Part shown: positions 24,574 to 33,184 of the stretch, piece by piece | Numbering within the stretch: the stretch's first letter is position 1 | Layout of the letters: the number at the start of each line of letters is the position of its first letter | NCBI RefSeq assembly: GCF_037041345.1 | Contig: NZ_CP146287.1 | Span: 1,677,501 to 1,741,500, forward strand | Source of the DNA: Abiotrophia defectiva ATCC 49176 | GTDB taxonomy: Bacteria; Bacillota; Bacilli; Lactobacillales; Aerococcaceae | DNA: 64,000 bases | Reading direction: 5' to 3' | The notes under the pieces: model-generated | Seen by the model: only the letters and a program-made list of their open reading frames with translations | Told to the model about the DNA's origin: nothing | The model's database searches: none | Made by a program: the position numbers and the translations under genes

Positions 24574-25917
24574 ATGAATCAACCAAAAAAAGCCTACGGC
24601 CTCTTAACAGCTGTAGCGATGATCATTGGGATTGTGGTCGGTTCGGGGATTTACTTCAAGGCTGATGACATCCTGACCTATACGGGTGGTAGCCTAGCCT
24701 TAGGCTTACTGGTCCTATCCATTGGGGCCAGCAATATCGTCTTTGGTTCCCTATCCTTGTCAGAATTTGCTAAATTAGAGACTTCAAGTGGTGGGGTTGT
24801 GGCTTACTTAGACCGCTTTATTTCTTCTCGCTTAGCGACTGGCTATGGTTGGTTCTTAGCCTTCGTCATGATTCCAAGTGTGGTTGCTGTTGTGTCTTGG
24901 GCATCTGCCATCTACACTGGCTTACTCTTCAATCTTGACCTTAACCTAGGTCAGCAAGTGCTCTTAGGTATGGCCTATACCCTCTTCTTCATGGCCTTGA
25001 ATGTCCTCTCTCGTGTCCTCGGGGGTTACTTCCAAACCCTAACCATGTTCGTCAAGATGGTGCCCTTGGCCCTGATTGTCTTTGCTGGTCTCTTCTGGTC
25101 AGCACCCGCGCCAAATCTTCCGGCTGGTATTTCCGCAATTGAACCGAGCAATGTGGGCTTAGGTTGGCTATCGGCCCTAGTTCCTCTGGCCTTCACCTAT
25201 GAAGGTTGGAACTATGTCGTGACTATTGCACCCGAGCTCAAACATCCAAAACGTGATTTGATTCGTGCCTTCATTATTGGACCGCTCATTATTCTCTTGA
25301 CTTACTTGCTCTTCTTCTATGGCATGGTCCGCATTCTGGGGGCAACTTTCGTGCTATCAACTGGTGACCAAGCCATCACCTACGCCCTTACTTCACTCTT
25401 AGGTGAACGCGCTGGTAACCTAATCCTAGTCGTGGTGATTATCTCCATGCTAGGGGTTCTCAACGGCCTCCTCTTAGCTGGGATGCGTCTACCACAGGCC
25501 TATGCTGAAAAAGGCATGTTACCAAAAGGTCGCTTGGAAGAGATTCACCCTAAATATCAGGTATCCGTACCTTCCGCCATCCTCTTCACTGCTATTACGC
25601 TAGTTTGGCTCTTGATTCATTACCTAACACAAAAATTCGGGATTATGGGCAAGGGCGATGTCAGCGAAATTACCATTGTCTTCAACTACATCTTCTATAT
25701 CATCCTCTATCTTCGCGTCATCAAACTCAATCGCGAGGGCTTGGCTAGCAATCGTCTGACCAGTCTCTTTGCTCCAGTGATGGGGATTATCGGGGCTGCT
25801 CTGGTCATTGGTGGGAGTTTGATTTCTTCCCTTCAAACTACTTTGGTTTTCAGTTTACTCTGCGCCCTAGTGATTTTAATCGGGTGGTTTTACTCTAAAC
25901 GCCAAATGCAAAACTAA
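24574..25917 (+). CDS. APC-family amino acid transporter (SteT/LAT-like)
   Basis: Secondary transporter or exchanger with about twelve transmembrane helices. The N-terminal GLLTAVAMIIGIVVGSGIYF contains the conserved helix-1 substrate-binding break (GSGI), and FTYEGWNYVVTIAPELKHPKRDLIRA the typical helix 6-7 loop. Best resemblance is to the Bacillus serine/threonine exchanger SteT group; the substrate is not proven. It is monocistronic, with a strong AGGAGGT site, its own promoter and a bidirectional terminator. Confidence 0.88.
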   Translation: MNQPKKAYGLLTAVAMIIGIVVGSGIYFKADDILTYTGGSLALGLLVLSIGASNIVFGSLSLSEFAKLETSSGGVVAYLDRFISSRLATGYGWFLAFVMIPSVVAVVSWASAIYTGLLFNLDLNLGQQVLLGMAYTLFFMALNVLSRVLGGYFQTLTMFVKMVPLALIVFAGLFWSAPAPNLPAGISAIEPSNVGLGWLSALVPLAFTYEGWNYVVTIAPELKHPKRDLIRAFIIGPLIILLTYLLFFYGMVRILGATFVLSTGDQAITYALTSLLGERAGNLILVVVIISMLGVLNGLLLAGMRLPQAYAEKGMLPKGRLEEIHPKYQVSVPSAILFTAITLVWLLIHYLTQKFGIMGKGDVSEITIVFNYIFYIILYLRVIKLNREGLASNRLTSLFAPVMGIIGAALVIGGSLISSLQTTLVFSLLCALVILIGWFYSKRQMQN

Positions 25918-25919
25918 CA

Positions 25920-25950
25920 AAAAAGGCTGAGACGCTGTCTCAGCCTTTTT
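25920..25950. terminator. Bidirectional terminator
   Basis: Stem AAAAAGGCTGAGAC / GTCTCAGCCTTTTT with a 3-nt loop between the convergent transporter and ClC channel genes. Confidence 0.9.
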
Positions 25951-25954
25951 ATTA

Positions 25955-27511
25955 TCATGAATCTTGCGCTGGCATAGCTAGTTGGTTCATAGCTTGATGC
26001 ATATGGCCTAGAATGCCTTCGTCCGTCAACGCAATTAGAATATCGCCTGCTTGCAGGACCATTTTGCCTTTGGTAATGTATTCCTTCTCACCTCGACGGA
26101 TAGTAGCGATTAAGACATCTTCAGGCCACTTAATAGCGGCTACCTTTTGGCCTACCAATGGGCTATCAACGAAAATTGGCACTTCAAAGGTTGTCCGTCG
26201 ACCTGTCTTGGCTAGGTCCTCTTGGTGCAGCATTTTTTCAGCTAATGCCTCATAAATTGGTGGCATCTTAAGGGCTTCTGCAAGAAGGAAGGCTGATAAG
26301 ACCACTACCGCTAGCGGCATGAGTTGGTTGAGGCCGCCTACCATTTCGCTAACTAGAAGCAGAGCAGTCAGTGGAGCTTTCCCGATGGCAGCAAAGCCTC
26401 CTGCCATAGCGAAGAAAATAAAGCAGAGCAAGAGTTCCTGATCCATGCCGGTGACATTGATAATGAACTGACCGTATAAGGCGCCTACTAAGGCACCTAG
26501 GGACAGGATAGGCAGGAAAATCCCACCTGGCAGGCCAGTCCCATAAGAAACCATGGAAAATACAAAACGCACTAGGAGAATAAGGGCTAGCACTAAGAGT
26601 GGCGTCTTAGTGTGAGCTAATTCTAAAATCAACTCACCACCCCCGCCTAGAATGTGGGGTGCCACCAATCCAATTGGAATGATAAGCAAGCCAGCCACAA
26701 TGCCATAAAATGGTGGTTTAACCCAAGGCACTAATTTTGCATAAAGCCTTGGCAAAGCAAAGGTGACGCGTTGGTAGCACCAGCCAAAAAGTGCTAAGAA
26801 AATCCCCAAGACTACCAAATAGCCGTAATAGGCGACTGGGAATTTAAGATGATTGCCTAAATCAAGAGCTGGATGATTGCCAAAAGCATGAAGGGAAATA
26901 AAGTTGGCCGTCACTGTTGCCGTCAAAGTCGTCAAGGCAACAGTCGGGCTAAAGCTATGGTGGACCTCCTCCAAGACAAAGAGCAAGCCCGCAATAGGGG
27001 CATTAAAGGCTGCCGCTAGTCCGGCCCCTGCCCCACTGGAAATCAGGATATTTTCTTGGACACGATTGCTCTTGGTTACCTTAGCGACCCCTTGACCGAC
27101 TGCTGATCCCAATTGAATAGAGGGCCCTTCACGGCCTAGGAAGAGTCCGGACCCAATAGCAATACCGCCTGCCACAAATTTCTTCCAGAGAATAGACCAC
27201 CAGTTAAGGCTTAGATGCCCTTGAAGCTGGAGCTCTACCTGTGGAATCCCGCTCCCCTTGATATAGGGTTCACTTCGGACAATCAAGCCTAGAATATAGC
27301 CTAGCACTATGGTCCCCGCAATATAAGGCAAAATCAGCCAAGGGTTGGCCTGCATGGCCTGATAAGCCGATAACACCCAAGACAGGACAAAACCTATCAG
27401 GAAGCGGAAGGCCGACACAATCAGCCCGACTAAGACCCCGACTAAGAGTCCCGCCAAGACATAGCGTGTCTTATTGCGGCGAGCCGCAAATTCTTGAAAT
27501 CTACTACGCAT
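25955..27511 (-). CDS. ClC-family chloride channel/antiporter with C-terminal TrkA_C domain
   Basis: Membrane anion channel or H+/Cl- antiporter. The three selectivity motifs are visible: GSGIPQVE, GREGPSIQLG (the Glu is the gating glutamate) and GTGLPGGIFLPIL. About ten to twelve helices precede a soluble C-terminal domain (about residues 435-510, VAAIKWPEDVLIATIRRGEKE and LQAGDILIALTD), which is a TrkA_C/RCK-C regulatory module that binds a small ligand. Length of 518 aa fits this subclass. GAGGTGATGGT precedes the ATG. Confidence 0.93.
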   Translation of the reverse strand: MRSRFQEFAARRNKTRYVLAGLLVGVLVGLIVSAFRFLIGFVLSWVLSAYQAMQANPWLILPYIAGTIVLGYILGLIVRSEPYIKGSGIPQVELQLQGHLSLNWWSILWKKFVAGGIAIGSGLFLGREGPSIQLGSAVGQGVAKVTKSNRVQENILISSGAGAGLAAAFNAPIAGLLFVLEEVHHSFSPTVALTTLTATVTANFISLHAFGNHPALDLGNHLKFPVAYYGYLVVLGIFLALFGWCYQRVTFALPRLYAKLVPWVKPPFYGIVAGLLIIPIGLVAPHILGGGGELILELAHTKTPLLVLALILLVRFVFSMVSYGTGLPGGIFLPILSLGALVGALYGQFIINVTGMDQELLLCFIFFAMAGGFAAIGKAPLTALLLVSEMVGGLNQLMPLAVVVLSAFLLAEALKMPPIYEALAEKMLHQEDLAKTGRRTTFEVPIFVDSPLVGQKVAAIKWPEDVLIATIRRGEKEYITKGKMVLQAGDILIALTDEGILGHMHQAMNQLAMPAQDS

Positions 27512-27567
27512 ACCATCACCTCTTCTAGTGAATATTATAGCAAAAAATTGAGAGCTGTGGTAAAAAA

Positions 27568-29043
27568 TTAATTACTCATATCCAATCCTTGACTCACGCA
27601 CCAGGCTTGAACATCCTCAATCACCTCATCCGCCATCTGACGGAACTCCCAATCATCGACCTTGAGAACATAACGGTAGATGCCTTGGGCCAATTGGAAG
27701 GATAGGCAGGCATCTAGCAGGGGGCTTGGCTCTTGCAGGGGCAGAATCTTGCGGTAGCCCGCTAGAAAGGCTTGGCGTTCTTCTGTCGACTTGACTTCAC
27801 GTAGCCAGAGCTTACCTAATTCACGCCAGGGAATATCGACTACAAGACGTTCAAAGTCAATAACCGCCCACTCATCTCCCCTACGCTTGAGGTTACGCCA
27901 AGAGTAGTCCCCATGTAGAACAGCTTGCGGAAGGTTGGCATACTCCGCATCGATTTGGTCAAAACGAGCTTTGAAAAAGTCATAGAGGGGTGCCAGCCTT
28001 GACGCTTCAGAGCTGCCTAGTAAATCCTGGTGCCAGCTATTTACTTGCTGACTAAGAGGCGGTTGCCGCCGCAAATGATCAGCTAAAGGCGCGAGCTTCA
28101 AATGTGTTTGGGCTAAGAGCTCCCCTAGCTTACCCAAATCTTCAAGGCTTGGCGTCCCCACTGGGTCTAGTTCCTGCCAGTCTTGAATGAGAACATGGCG
28201 TCCTTCTAAGACCAGATCCGCAACATACCAATCGGGCCAGATAGCCAGAAGACCTAGCTTATCCCGATTAAACTTGTCTACTTCCGCATACACCTTGACG
28301 AAATAGCGCCGTTGATACTGAGGCAAGTCGGCCCGGAATACCGCGTTAAGTGACAGATGGTCCAAGGGTGTCAAATGAGCTGACAAAGAGGCCGCTAACT
28401 TAGCCTGAAATTCCGGTGTAACAGGGCCATAACTAGGCACAAACCAATCTAGAATATCCTTTAACTGCGTCATGACGCGTTGCTGACTAGTCTCTGCTCC
28501 GATAAAGTTAATGCTTCCTACACCGGCAGCCAGCGCACACTCAATATCTAGGTCGCGGTCACCAACATAGTAGGTTTGAGCCGGATCCAATTGATATTTA
28601 GCTAAGAGATAATGCACCCCTTGAGGGTCAGGCTTACGCTTAAAACCTGCTTCAATGGTAATGACCTCATCGAAATAGTCAGACCACCCCAATCGTTCCA
28701 GAACTTGGAAGGCTGCCTTGTCCTTATGGGTGTAGACAAAATGCCGATGGCCTGCTTGCTTCAAGCCAGCTAGCGTGGCATCCGCCCCTTCCATGGGACC
28801 TATCTGCCCGTCCCGAGCAGCGGTCGCTTGTTTAAGTCTGGCCACAAAAGGGTCGCGGTCCACCTGGCCTGATGCCACTAAATTGGCAATGAGGTCACGA
28901 ATGGAATAATCAATAATATAGGATGCTACCATGTCTCGATCGAAACTGAGTCCAAAGTCTTGATAGGTTTGAGCTAGCGCCTCTATGGTATGGGGATAGG
29001 AATTAATGAGGGTCCCGTCCAGGTCCCAGATAAAGTTGGCCAT
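27568..29043 (-). CDS. Fusion of HAD hydrolase and APH-type kinase
   Basis: Two-domain protein of 491 aa from the ATG at 29043 (the TTG three codons upstream abuts the AAAGGAG site). Domain 1 (about 1-210) is a HAD phosphatase: WDLDGT with Asp7/Asp9, THKDK, a Lys in FKRKPDP and GDRDLDIECALAAG. Domain 2 (about 220-490) is an aminoglycoside/choline-kinase-like fold: catalytic loop AVLHGDYSWRNL and metal-binding VIDFER. A phosphatase and a kinase in one chain is uncommon and could mean a bifunctional or regulatory metabolite enzyme. The substrate is unknown; antibiotic resistance should not be assumed. Confidence 0.82.
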   Translation of the reverse strand: MANFIWDLDGTLINSYPHTIEALAQTYQDFGLSFDRDMVASYIIDYSIRDLIANLVASGQVDRDPFVARLKQATAARDGQIGPMEGADATLAGLKQAGHRHFVYTHKDKAAFQVLERLGWSDYFDEVITIEAGFKRKPDPQGVHYLLAKYQLDPAQTYYVGDRDLDIECALAAGVGSINFIGAETSQQRVMTQLKDILDWFVPSYGPVTPEFQAKLAASLSAHLTPLDHLSLNAVFRADLPQYQRRYFVKVYAEVDKFNRDKLGLLAIWPDWYVADLVLEGRHVLIQDWQELDPVGTPSLEDLGKLGELLAQTHLKLAPLADHLRRQPPLSQQVNSWHQDLLGSSEASRLAPLYDFFKARFDQIDAEYANLPQAVLHGDYSWRNLKRRGDEWAVIDFERLVVDIPWRELGKLWLREVKSTEERQAFLAGYRKILPLQEPSPLLDACLSFQLAQGIYRYVLKVDDWEFRQMADEVIEDVQAWCVSQGLDMSN

Positions 29044-29085
29044 GCGCGTCAACTCCTTTTCTTAAATTAAGTCATTTGCTGAATA

Positions 29086-30135
29086 CTAAGGGGCTGCTTG
29101 CCAACTGGCCTTCAGACTGGCAATACCAGACTCTAGTATTTCTAACTGCAGCAGGGTCTCTTGCGGTTGAACGCGACGGGGGGCTCCTTCTCTGAGTGTG
29201 GCATAGAGGGCCTGATAGACGCGACCATAATCGCCCCTTTGGCTCTGAATGGCTTGTTGGACTAGGTGCCCCTCTTGATTGAGACTAGACAGAATGCCAT
29301 AGTGCTCAGGCCTATCCAAACCAAAATCAGGCTGGTCTGGCATATAGAAGGCCTTGAGGTCTTCCTCCTGGCGGTCCTTGCTTGCCTTGATAAAGGAGCC
29401 CTTACTACCATAAAGTTGGAAGGAAGGCCGTTCCTCTAGGCGGAAGTAGGAGGATTTAACAGAAACCTTGAGGGGACCATAATAGAGATCCAGGTCGAAG
29501 TAATCATTCATCCGATTGGGGCCTAAAAGAGATCGAACATCGTAGACCACCCGGTCAGGTCGACCAAAATAAGCAATCACTTGATCTAAGGTATGGCAGG
29601 CATGACTGTAGAGAAAACTCGAATTGAGAGTAAAGGTTTCCTGCCCTTGCGGAACTTCTGGTCGATAGTAATCAAAGTGCATTTCAACTTCCAGCAAATC
29701 ACCCAACTTGCCCGACTCGATGACCGCTAGGCTAGTGAGGTAGTCCGAATCATAGCGACGATTTTGATAGCACTCTAGGTGTAGGCCTAATGCTTCCGCC
29801 AAGCCAAAGAGCTCGCGCGCCTCTTGGGCGGTCGCTAAAAAGGGCTTCTCACACAGAACGTGTTTGCCTGCTAGGAGAGCTTGTTTAATATAGTCATAGT
29901 GGGAGTCCAAGGGCGTCGTGATGACTACTAAGTCCACTTCAGGGTCTGCTAAAATAGCCGCTAAGTCTTGACTATAGTGGATACCTTGACGCTTAGGCCA
30001 AGCAAAATTAAAGTGCCGAACATAGACGCTTTTGACCCGAAACAAATGGGGCAGTTGATCGACAAAGGGTAGGTGATAGCGGTTGGTGCTCTTGCCATTG
30101 CCGATATAGGCCAGAGTGAGGGGCTGAGTGGTCAT
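29086..30135 (-). CDS. Gfo/Idh/MocA-family oxidoreductase
   Basis: NAD(P)-dependent sugar or polyol dehydrogenase family. The Rossmann N-terminus is LAYIGNGKSTNRYHLPFV; LVVITTPLDSHYDYIKQALLAGKHVLCEKPF holds the EKP motif with the catalytic lysine. YSHACHTLDQVIAYFGRPD corresponds to the substrate-binding helix of the C-terminal domain. The ATG at 30135 has AAAGGAGG in place; the longer frame to 30216 is not supported. It is probably co-transcribed with the HAD-kinase fusion 42 bp downstream. Substrate unknown. Confidence 0.88.
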   Translation of the reverse strand: MTTQPLTLAYIGNGKSTNRYHLPFVDQLPHLFRVKSVYVRHFNFAWPKRQGIHYSQDLAAILADPEVDLVVITTPLDSHYDYIKQALLAGKHVLCEKPFLATAQEARELFGLAEALGLHLECYQNRRYDSDYLTSLAVIESGKLGDLLEVEMHFDYYRPEVPQGQETFTLNSSFLYSHACHTLDQVIAYFGRPDRVVYDVRSLLGPNRMNDYFDLDLYYGPLKVSVKSSYFRLEERPSFQLYGSKGSFIKASKDRQEEDLKAFYMPDQPDFGLDRPEHYGILSSLNQEGHLVQQAIQSQRGDYGRVYQALYATLREGAPRRVQPQETLLQLEILESGIASLKASWQAAP

Positions 30136-30264
30136 AGCATTGCCTCCTTTTGCTAGTGACGAGAAATAGTATTTTCTAAGCTGACATAAGTTGCTAATTA
30201 CTTCTATTATACGCAATGATTGGGGCTACCGACAAGCGCTTTCTATTCTCTGTCCCAAAAGACA

Positions 30265-30300
30265 AAAACCAGGCTAGAGCTTGAACTCTAGCCTGGTTTT
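30265..30300. terminator. Strong bidirectional-type terminator
   Basis: 15-bp perfect stem AAAACCAGGCTAGAG / CTCTAGCCTGGTTTT with a 6-nt loop; it ends the queH-GNAT unit on the minus strand. A second perfect 9-bp stem without a U tract (CTGTCTGGT / ACCAGACAG) lies beside it at about 30302-30327. Confidence 0.85.
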
Positions 30301-30345
30301 CCTGTCTGGTAACGCGCCACCAGACAGTACCGGTTCCATTTTAGC

Positions 30346-30945
30346 CTATGCATAAGAAGCGCGCTCGCGACGACGAGCCCAGTCTGACTTAAGTAGGCCA
30401 TAACGTAAATCATCGATACGGACATCATCCAACTGATGTCTGCCCCGCAAACATGCTTCTAGGGAAAAGCCACATTTGCGTAGAACCGACTGACTCTGTT
30501 CATTACTGCTATAGCAGGATGCCTCTAATTTGTAGAGATCCAGTAGGCCAAAAGCCACCTCGATAAAGGCCGAAACAGCTTCTGGTGCAATGCCCCGCCC
30601 CCAATAAGTGGGATGCAGTACATAGCCAATCTCTAAGATATCTGGCCCCAGACGATTAATAAAATCAATGGAGCCAATCACTCGGTCAATGCCCTTGAGG
30701 GTAATGCCATAACCAATCGGCACCCTGCGATAACTCATTTCTTGAGGAAAAACTTGGGTAAAGTAGGTAATTTCTTGTTCTAGACTCCGAATGCGCGGGA
30801 ACCCCGCCGCCTGAGCCACACTATCCAAGTGGGCGTATGCAAACATGTCTTCCGCGTCCGCCAAGGTCCGCTTGCGCAGGACTAGGCGATTGGTCTCCAC
30901 GCGCGGCAAGTGGTTGTCCACCACGCCACCAAATATCTTAATCAT
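30346..30945 (-). CDS. GNAT-family N-acetyltransferase (RimJ/RimL type)
   Basis: Acetyl-CoA-dependent acetyltransferase, 199 aa. ETNRLVLRKRTLADAEDMF at the N-terminus and ILEIGYVLHPTYWGRGIAPEAVSAFI (acetyl-CoA pyrophosphate loop) are characteristic, followed by LDLYKLEASCYSSNEQSQSVLRKCGF. The ATG at 30945 overlaps the last codons of queH (ATGATTAA), implying translational coupling. The acceptor may be a ribosomal protein N-terminus, an aminoglycoside or a small amine; it cannot be told from sequence. Confidence 0.85.
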   Translation of the reverse strand: MIKIFGGVVDNHLPRVETNRLVLRKRTLADAEDMFAYAHLDSVAQAAGFPRIRSLEQEITYFTQVFPQEMSYRRVPIGYGITLKGIDRVIGSIDFINRLGPDILEIGYVLHPTYWGRGIAPEAVSAFIEVAFGLLDLYKLEASCYSSNEQSQSVLRKCGFSLEACLRGRHQLDDVRIDDLRYGLLKSDWARRRERASYA

Positions 30946-31735
30946 GGTTTTCTTTGGCCTCCTTCGCCTTGCTCCTGCCAAAGTTAAATGAAATCTTGTC
31001 CCAATTCTCGTGCTTATCCTTGAGATAAGCCAAGGCTTCCTTATTCACCTCCCGTAAGTCCACCCCTTGTTGCTTGGCTGCAAAGACACAGCCACAGTAA
31101 CACTGGCGATAGACATCGTATTCGCGGCACATGACGATTGAACGCTCATAGCCTTTATTTTTCTTAAAGTCGCTTGGTAAGTAGTTAACATCATAGAGTT
31201 GTTGAACCTCTAGCCCCAATTCATTAATGAGCTGACTGTTTTTCTTAGGGGATAGGGTCAGAGCCGAACCAAAGTAGTCAAAGCCCAATTCTTGGGCCAC
31301 TTGAGCTACCCGGTCTAGTCGCATATTAAAGCAAGCCGAGCAACGCTCGCCCCCCTCTTCTTCTTCAGCCAATTGATGGAACATGACCATACGCGTAAAG
31401 ACTTCTGGCCGATATTCATCTTCAATAAAGCCCGCCTGATGGCCAGTCCGTTCATTGAATTGATCAATGAAGCGCTTCTGCTCATGGGCCCGGCGCTGAT
31501 ACTCAGACTTAGGATGAATATTGGAGTTAGAGAAGAAGATGGTCACCTCCGCGTGTTGGCAGAGGAATTCTAGGGTGGAAGTCGAACAAGGTGCACAGCA
31601 AGAATGCAAGAGAATGGTTGGCTTGTCTTCTTGGGCCTCCCATTTAACAATCATTTTGCGTAAGACCTTGTCATAGTTAATGGTCTGATTCTTCAGACGT
31701 CGTAAGACTTCTTCTGCGTTAATCTTAGCGTGCAT
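30938..31735 (-). CDS. queH: Epoxyqueuosine reductase QueH
   Basis: Catalyses the last step of queuosine biosynthesis, reducing epoxyqueuosine to queuosine in tRNA. It is the non-cobalamin, iron-sulfur enzyme (DUF208). Cysteine motifs expected for the metal centres are present: LHSCCAPCSTSTLEFL near residue 45, RCSACFNMRLDRVA near 130 and CREYDVYRQCYCGCVFA near 205. 265 aa matches the family. It lies next to the prophage end, with a 160-bp gap before the first phage-side gene. Confidence 0.92.
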   Translation of the reverse strand: MHAKINAEEVLRRLKNQTINYDKVLRKMIVKWEAQEDKPTILLHSCCAPCSTSTLEFLCQHAEVTIFFSNSNIHPKSEYQRRAHEQKRFIDQFNERTGHQAGFIEDEYRPEVFTRMVMFHQLAEEEEGGERCSACFNMRLDRVAQVAQELGFDYFGSALTLSPKKNSQLINELGLEVQQLYDVNYLPSDFKKNKGYERSIVMCREYDVYRQCYCGCVFAAKQQGVDLREVNKEALAYLKDKHENWDKISFNFGRSKAKEAKENHD

Positions 31736-31835
31736 GGCCTCATCTCCTTTCCGCCTTTATCTACCTATAGTATACCATAAATGCCGAATAAATAGCATTG
31801 GCTATTTTACGTTATTCCTATTATTCATAATGCGC

Positions 31836-31889
31836 AAAAAAAGACCCCATTCTGACCTCTTTCTAAATTTCAGGGGTCAAAATGGGGTC
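31836..31889 (-). terminator. Strong terminator at the prophage left end
   Basis: Minus strand 15-bp stem GACCCCATTTTGACC / GGTCAGAATGGGGTC (wobbles allowed) with a 17-nt loop and TTTTTTT. It closes the accessory unit that starts at the promoter at 33185-33213. Confidence 0.88.
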
Positions 31890-31895
31890 ATATTA

Positions 31896-32666
31896 TTATA
31901 GGTCACTTACCCACTCGAGATAAAAGACCTTGCGTGGCAACTGGTTAGGGATAGCCTTTACTTCAGTCACGAAGGTTGTGTCCATCTTATCTGCAGGACA
32001 TGTCATTGGCTTGCCGTTGTATTCGAAAGCGGCAATCTCGTTTCCCTTCTTGCTCACACGATGTTCAACTGTTAGACCTTCGCGCTCAACAAGCTCAGAA
32101 TAGCTTACACGAGTTTCTTCGAACTCGCCGTAACGACGCGCTTTATTTTCTATTTTTACAATTCGGTATGTGCCAGCCACTAACTCTTCCGCCTGATCAG
32201 CATAAACCTCCGGCGCGTATGCTGAGATGTCCAAGCTCTTAGACGATAAGAAACGGTACTCGATGAATCGATAGTCGTTTCCGTTTGGATTCGTGTAGTA
32301 GTCGTCCTTTTCCAGTCCTTGAACGCCTTCTTGACGGTCAATCTTGGCCATTAAGTCAATGCGAGAAGTTGAGCGGATGGGCAATGTGATGAGGTCACCT
32401 TCTTGGCCTCCGGTGTATAAGTCTTCGTTGTGGAATGCTCGCTCAAAACGATAGAGCGGAGACGTTGAGACTGGTTGGCTAGCAATAGCATCATGGATTT
32501 TAGCCACAAGTGCTTTATCGTCGCTGCTCACGCTATCTACAGTCCAATCCGGATGTGGCAATTTGAACGCGTTAGGAGTAGCTATATAAGCGGACCATTC
32601 GCATATGTCAGCGTAGTCGCCATCCATGTATTTAGTTAGTCTTGCTTGCTCCTCTGTCGTCCACAT
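31896..32666 (-). CDS. Putative ADP-ribosyltransferase, prophage accessory protein
   Basis: A 256-aa protein I assign tentatively to the R-S-E class of ADP-ribosyltransferases from motif order. Arg73 is in SPLYRFER, Ser99-Thr100-Ser101 in LPIRSTSRI, and Gln158-Ala159-Glu160 in YADQAEELV, followed by the typical TYRIVKIE strand. These match the NAD-binding Arg, STS strand and Q/E-x-E catalytic loop of the fold. There is no signal peptide, so it acts inside the cell or is released on lysis. The ATG at 32666 has AGGAG 9 nt upstream. It overlaps the preceding HTH gene by 35 nt. A toxin or host-modifying role is inferred; an unrelated function is possible. Confidence 0.5.
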   Translation of the reverse strand: MWTTEEQARLTKYMDGDYADICEWSAYIATPNAFKLPHPDWTVDSVSSDDKALVAKIHDAIASQPVSTSPLYRFERAFHNEDLYTGGQEGDLITLPIRSTSRIDLMAKIDRQEGVQGLEKDDYYTNPNGNDYRFIEYRFLSSKSLDISAYAPEVYADQAEELVAGTYRIVKIENKARRYGEFEETRVSYSELVEREGLTVEHRVSKKGNEIAAFEYNGKPMTCPADKMDTTFVTEVKAIPNQLPRKVFYLEWVSDL

Positions 32667-32859
32667 TGTTGTCATCTCCTAATAATTGATTGGCGTACTC
32701 TGTCAATTTTATTGCGTGCCTTAAGCTCATTCCGTCAACAGGCGTTTTACCTGTAACCCATCGGCTGATGGTAGTGTCGCCTATCCCTGTCGCCTTGCTG
32801 ATGGAATAGGCCGAGTGGTTAGCTAATAACCACTCGATTTTTTCCAGCTCTGCTTTCAT
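32632..32859 (-). CDS. Small HTH (Xre-like) DNA-binding protein
   Basis: A 75-aa protein with a helix-turn-helix: SAYSISKATGIGDTTISRWV (about residues 16-35), then a short helical tail. TAGGAGG precedes the ATG. It sits between the operator-bearing promoter and the putative ADP-ribosyltransferase, and overlaps the latter. It could be the repressor of that promoter, an antitoxin, or both, as in Xre-type toxin-antitoxin pairs. Confidence 0.7.
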   Translation of the reverse strand: MKAELEKIEWLLANHSAYSISKATGIGDTTISRWVTGKTPVDGMSLRHAIKLTEYANQLLGDDNNVDDRGASKTN

Positions 32860-32869
32860 TTTGTACCTC

Positions 32870-32977
32870 CTACTTAAACGTTAGCCACAAAGCGCCGATA
32901 ACGATAATCCATCCGATTAGAGCCTTCCAATCTGGCTTCGTGCGCTCTATCTTGAATTCTACTTTGAAGTTCTTCAT
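32870..32977 (-). CDS. Small single-helix membrane protein (35 aa)
   Basis: ATG at 32977, stop at 32870. The N-terminal half is basic and amphipathic (MKNFKVEFKIERTKPDWK), followed by one hydrophobic helix (ALIGWIIVIGALWLTFK). The ribosome site is weak. The frame fits exactly between the 34-aa gene and the HTH gene in the same unit, with the HTH ribosome site overlapping its stop. Function unknown; a coding role is likely but not certain. Confidence 0.5.
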   Translation of the reverse strand: MKNFKVEFKIERTKPDWKALIGWIIVIGALWLTFK

Positions 32978-33031
32978 TTTCGCTGTTTTTTATGATATAC
33001 TAAGCATAACCCCCGGAGGGGTGTAGGAAGC

Positions 33032-33136
33032 TTACGCTTCCCACTTTATGGTCCACTTGATTTTAAGTATGTATAGGTTTAGTTCAATGGTTACCTCGTA
33101 CTTTTTATCAAGTGGCTTTTTGTCGTGCTTAGCCAT
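33032..33136 (-). CDS. Small basic protein (34 aa), first gene of the accessory unit
   Basis: ATG at 33136 preceded by a strong AAGGAGGAG site. The product starts MAKHDKKPLDKKYEVTIELN and ends in an amphipathic stretch rich in Ile, Lys and Trp. It is the first frame after the strong promoter at 33185-33213. Its stop lies in a GTAA-loop hairpin. No family recognised. Confidence 0.55.
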   Translation of the reverse strand: MAKHDKKPLDKKYEVTIELNLYILKIKWTIKWEA

Positions 33137-33184
33137 CAGGCTCCTCCTTTCTTTCCATATCGTTTTCCTCCTTTCTATGTTTTA

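Noticed and set aside
27568-29043. Aminoglycoside resistance gene
   Set aside because: The APH-like fold is shared by many metabolite kinases, and the HAD fusion points to metabolism; nothing supports resistance.
31736-31895. Prophage attachment site next to queH
   Set aside because: No tRNA or obvious duplicated core was visible, and the other end is outside the window, so no att site can be called.
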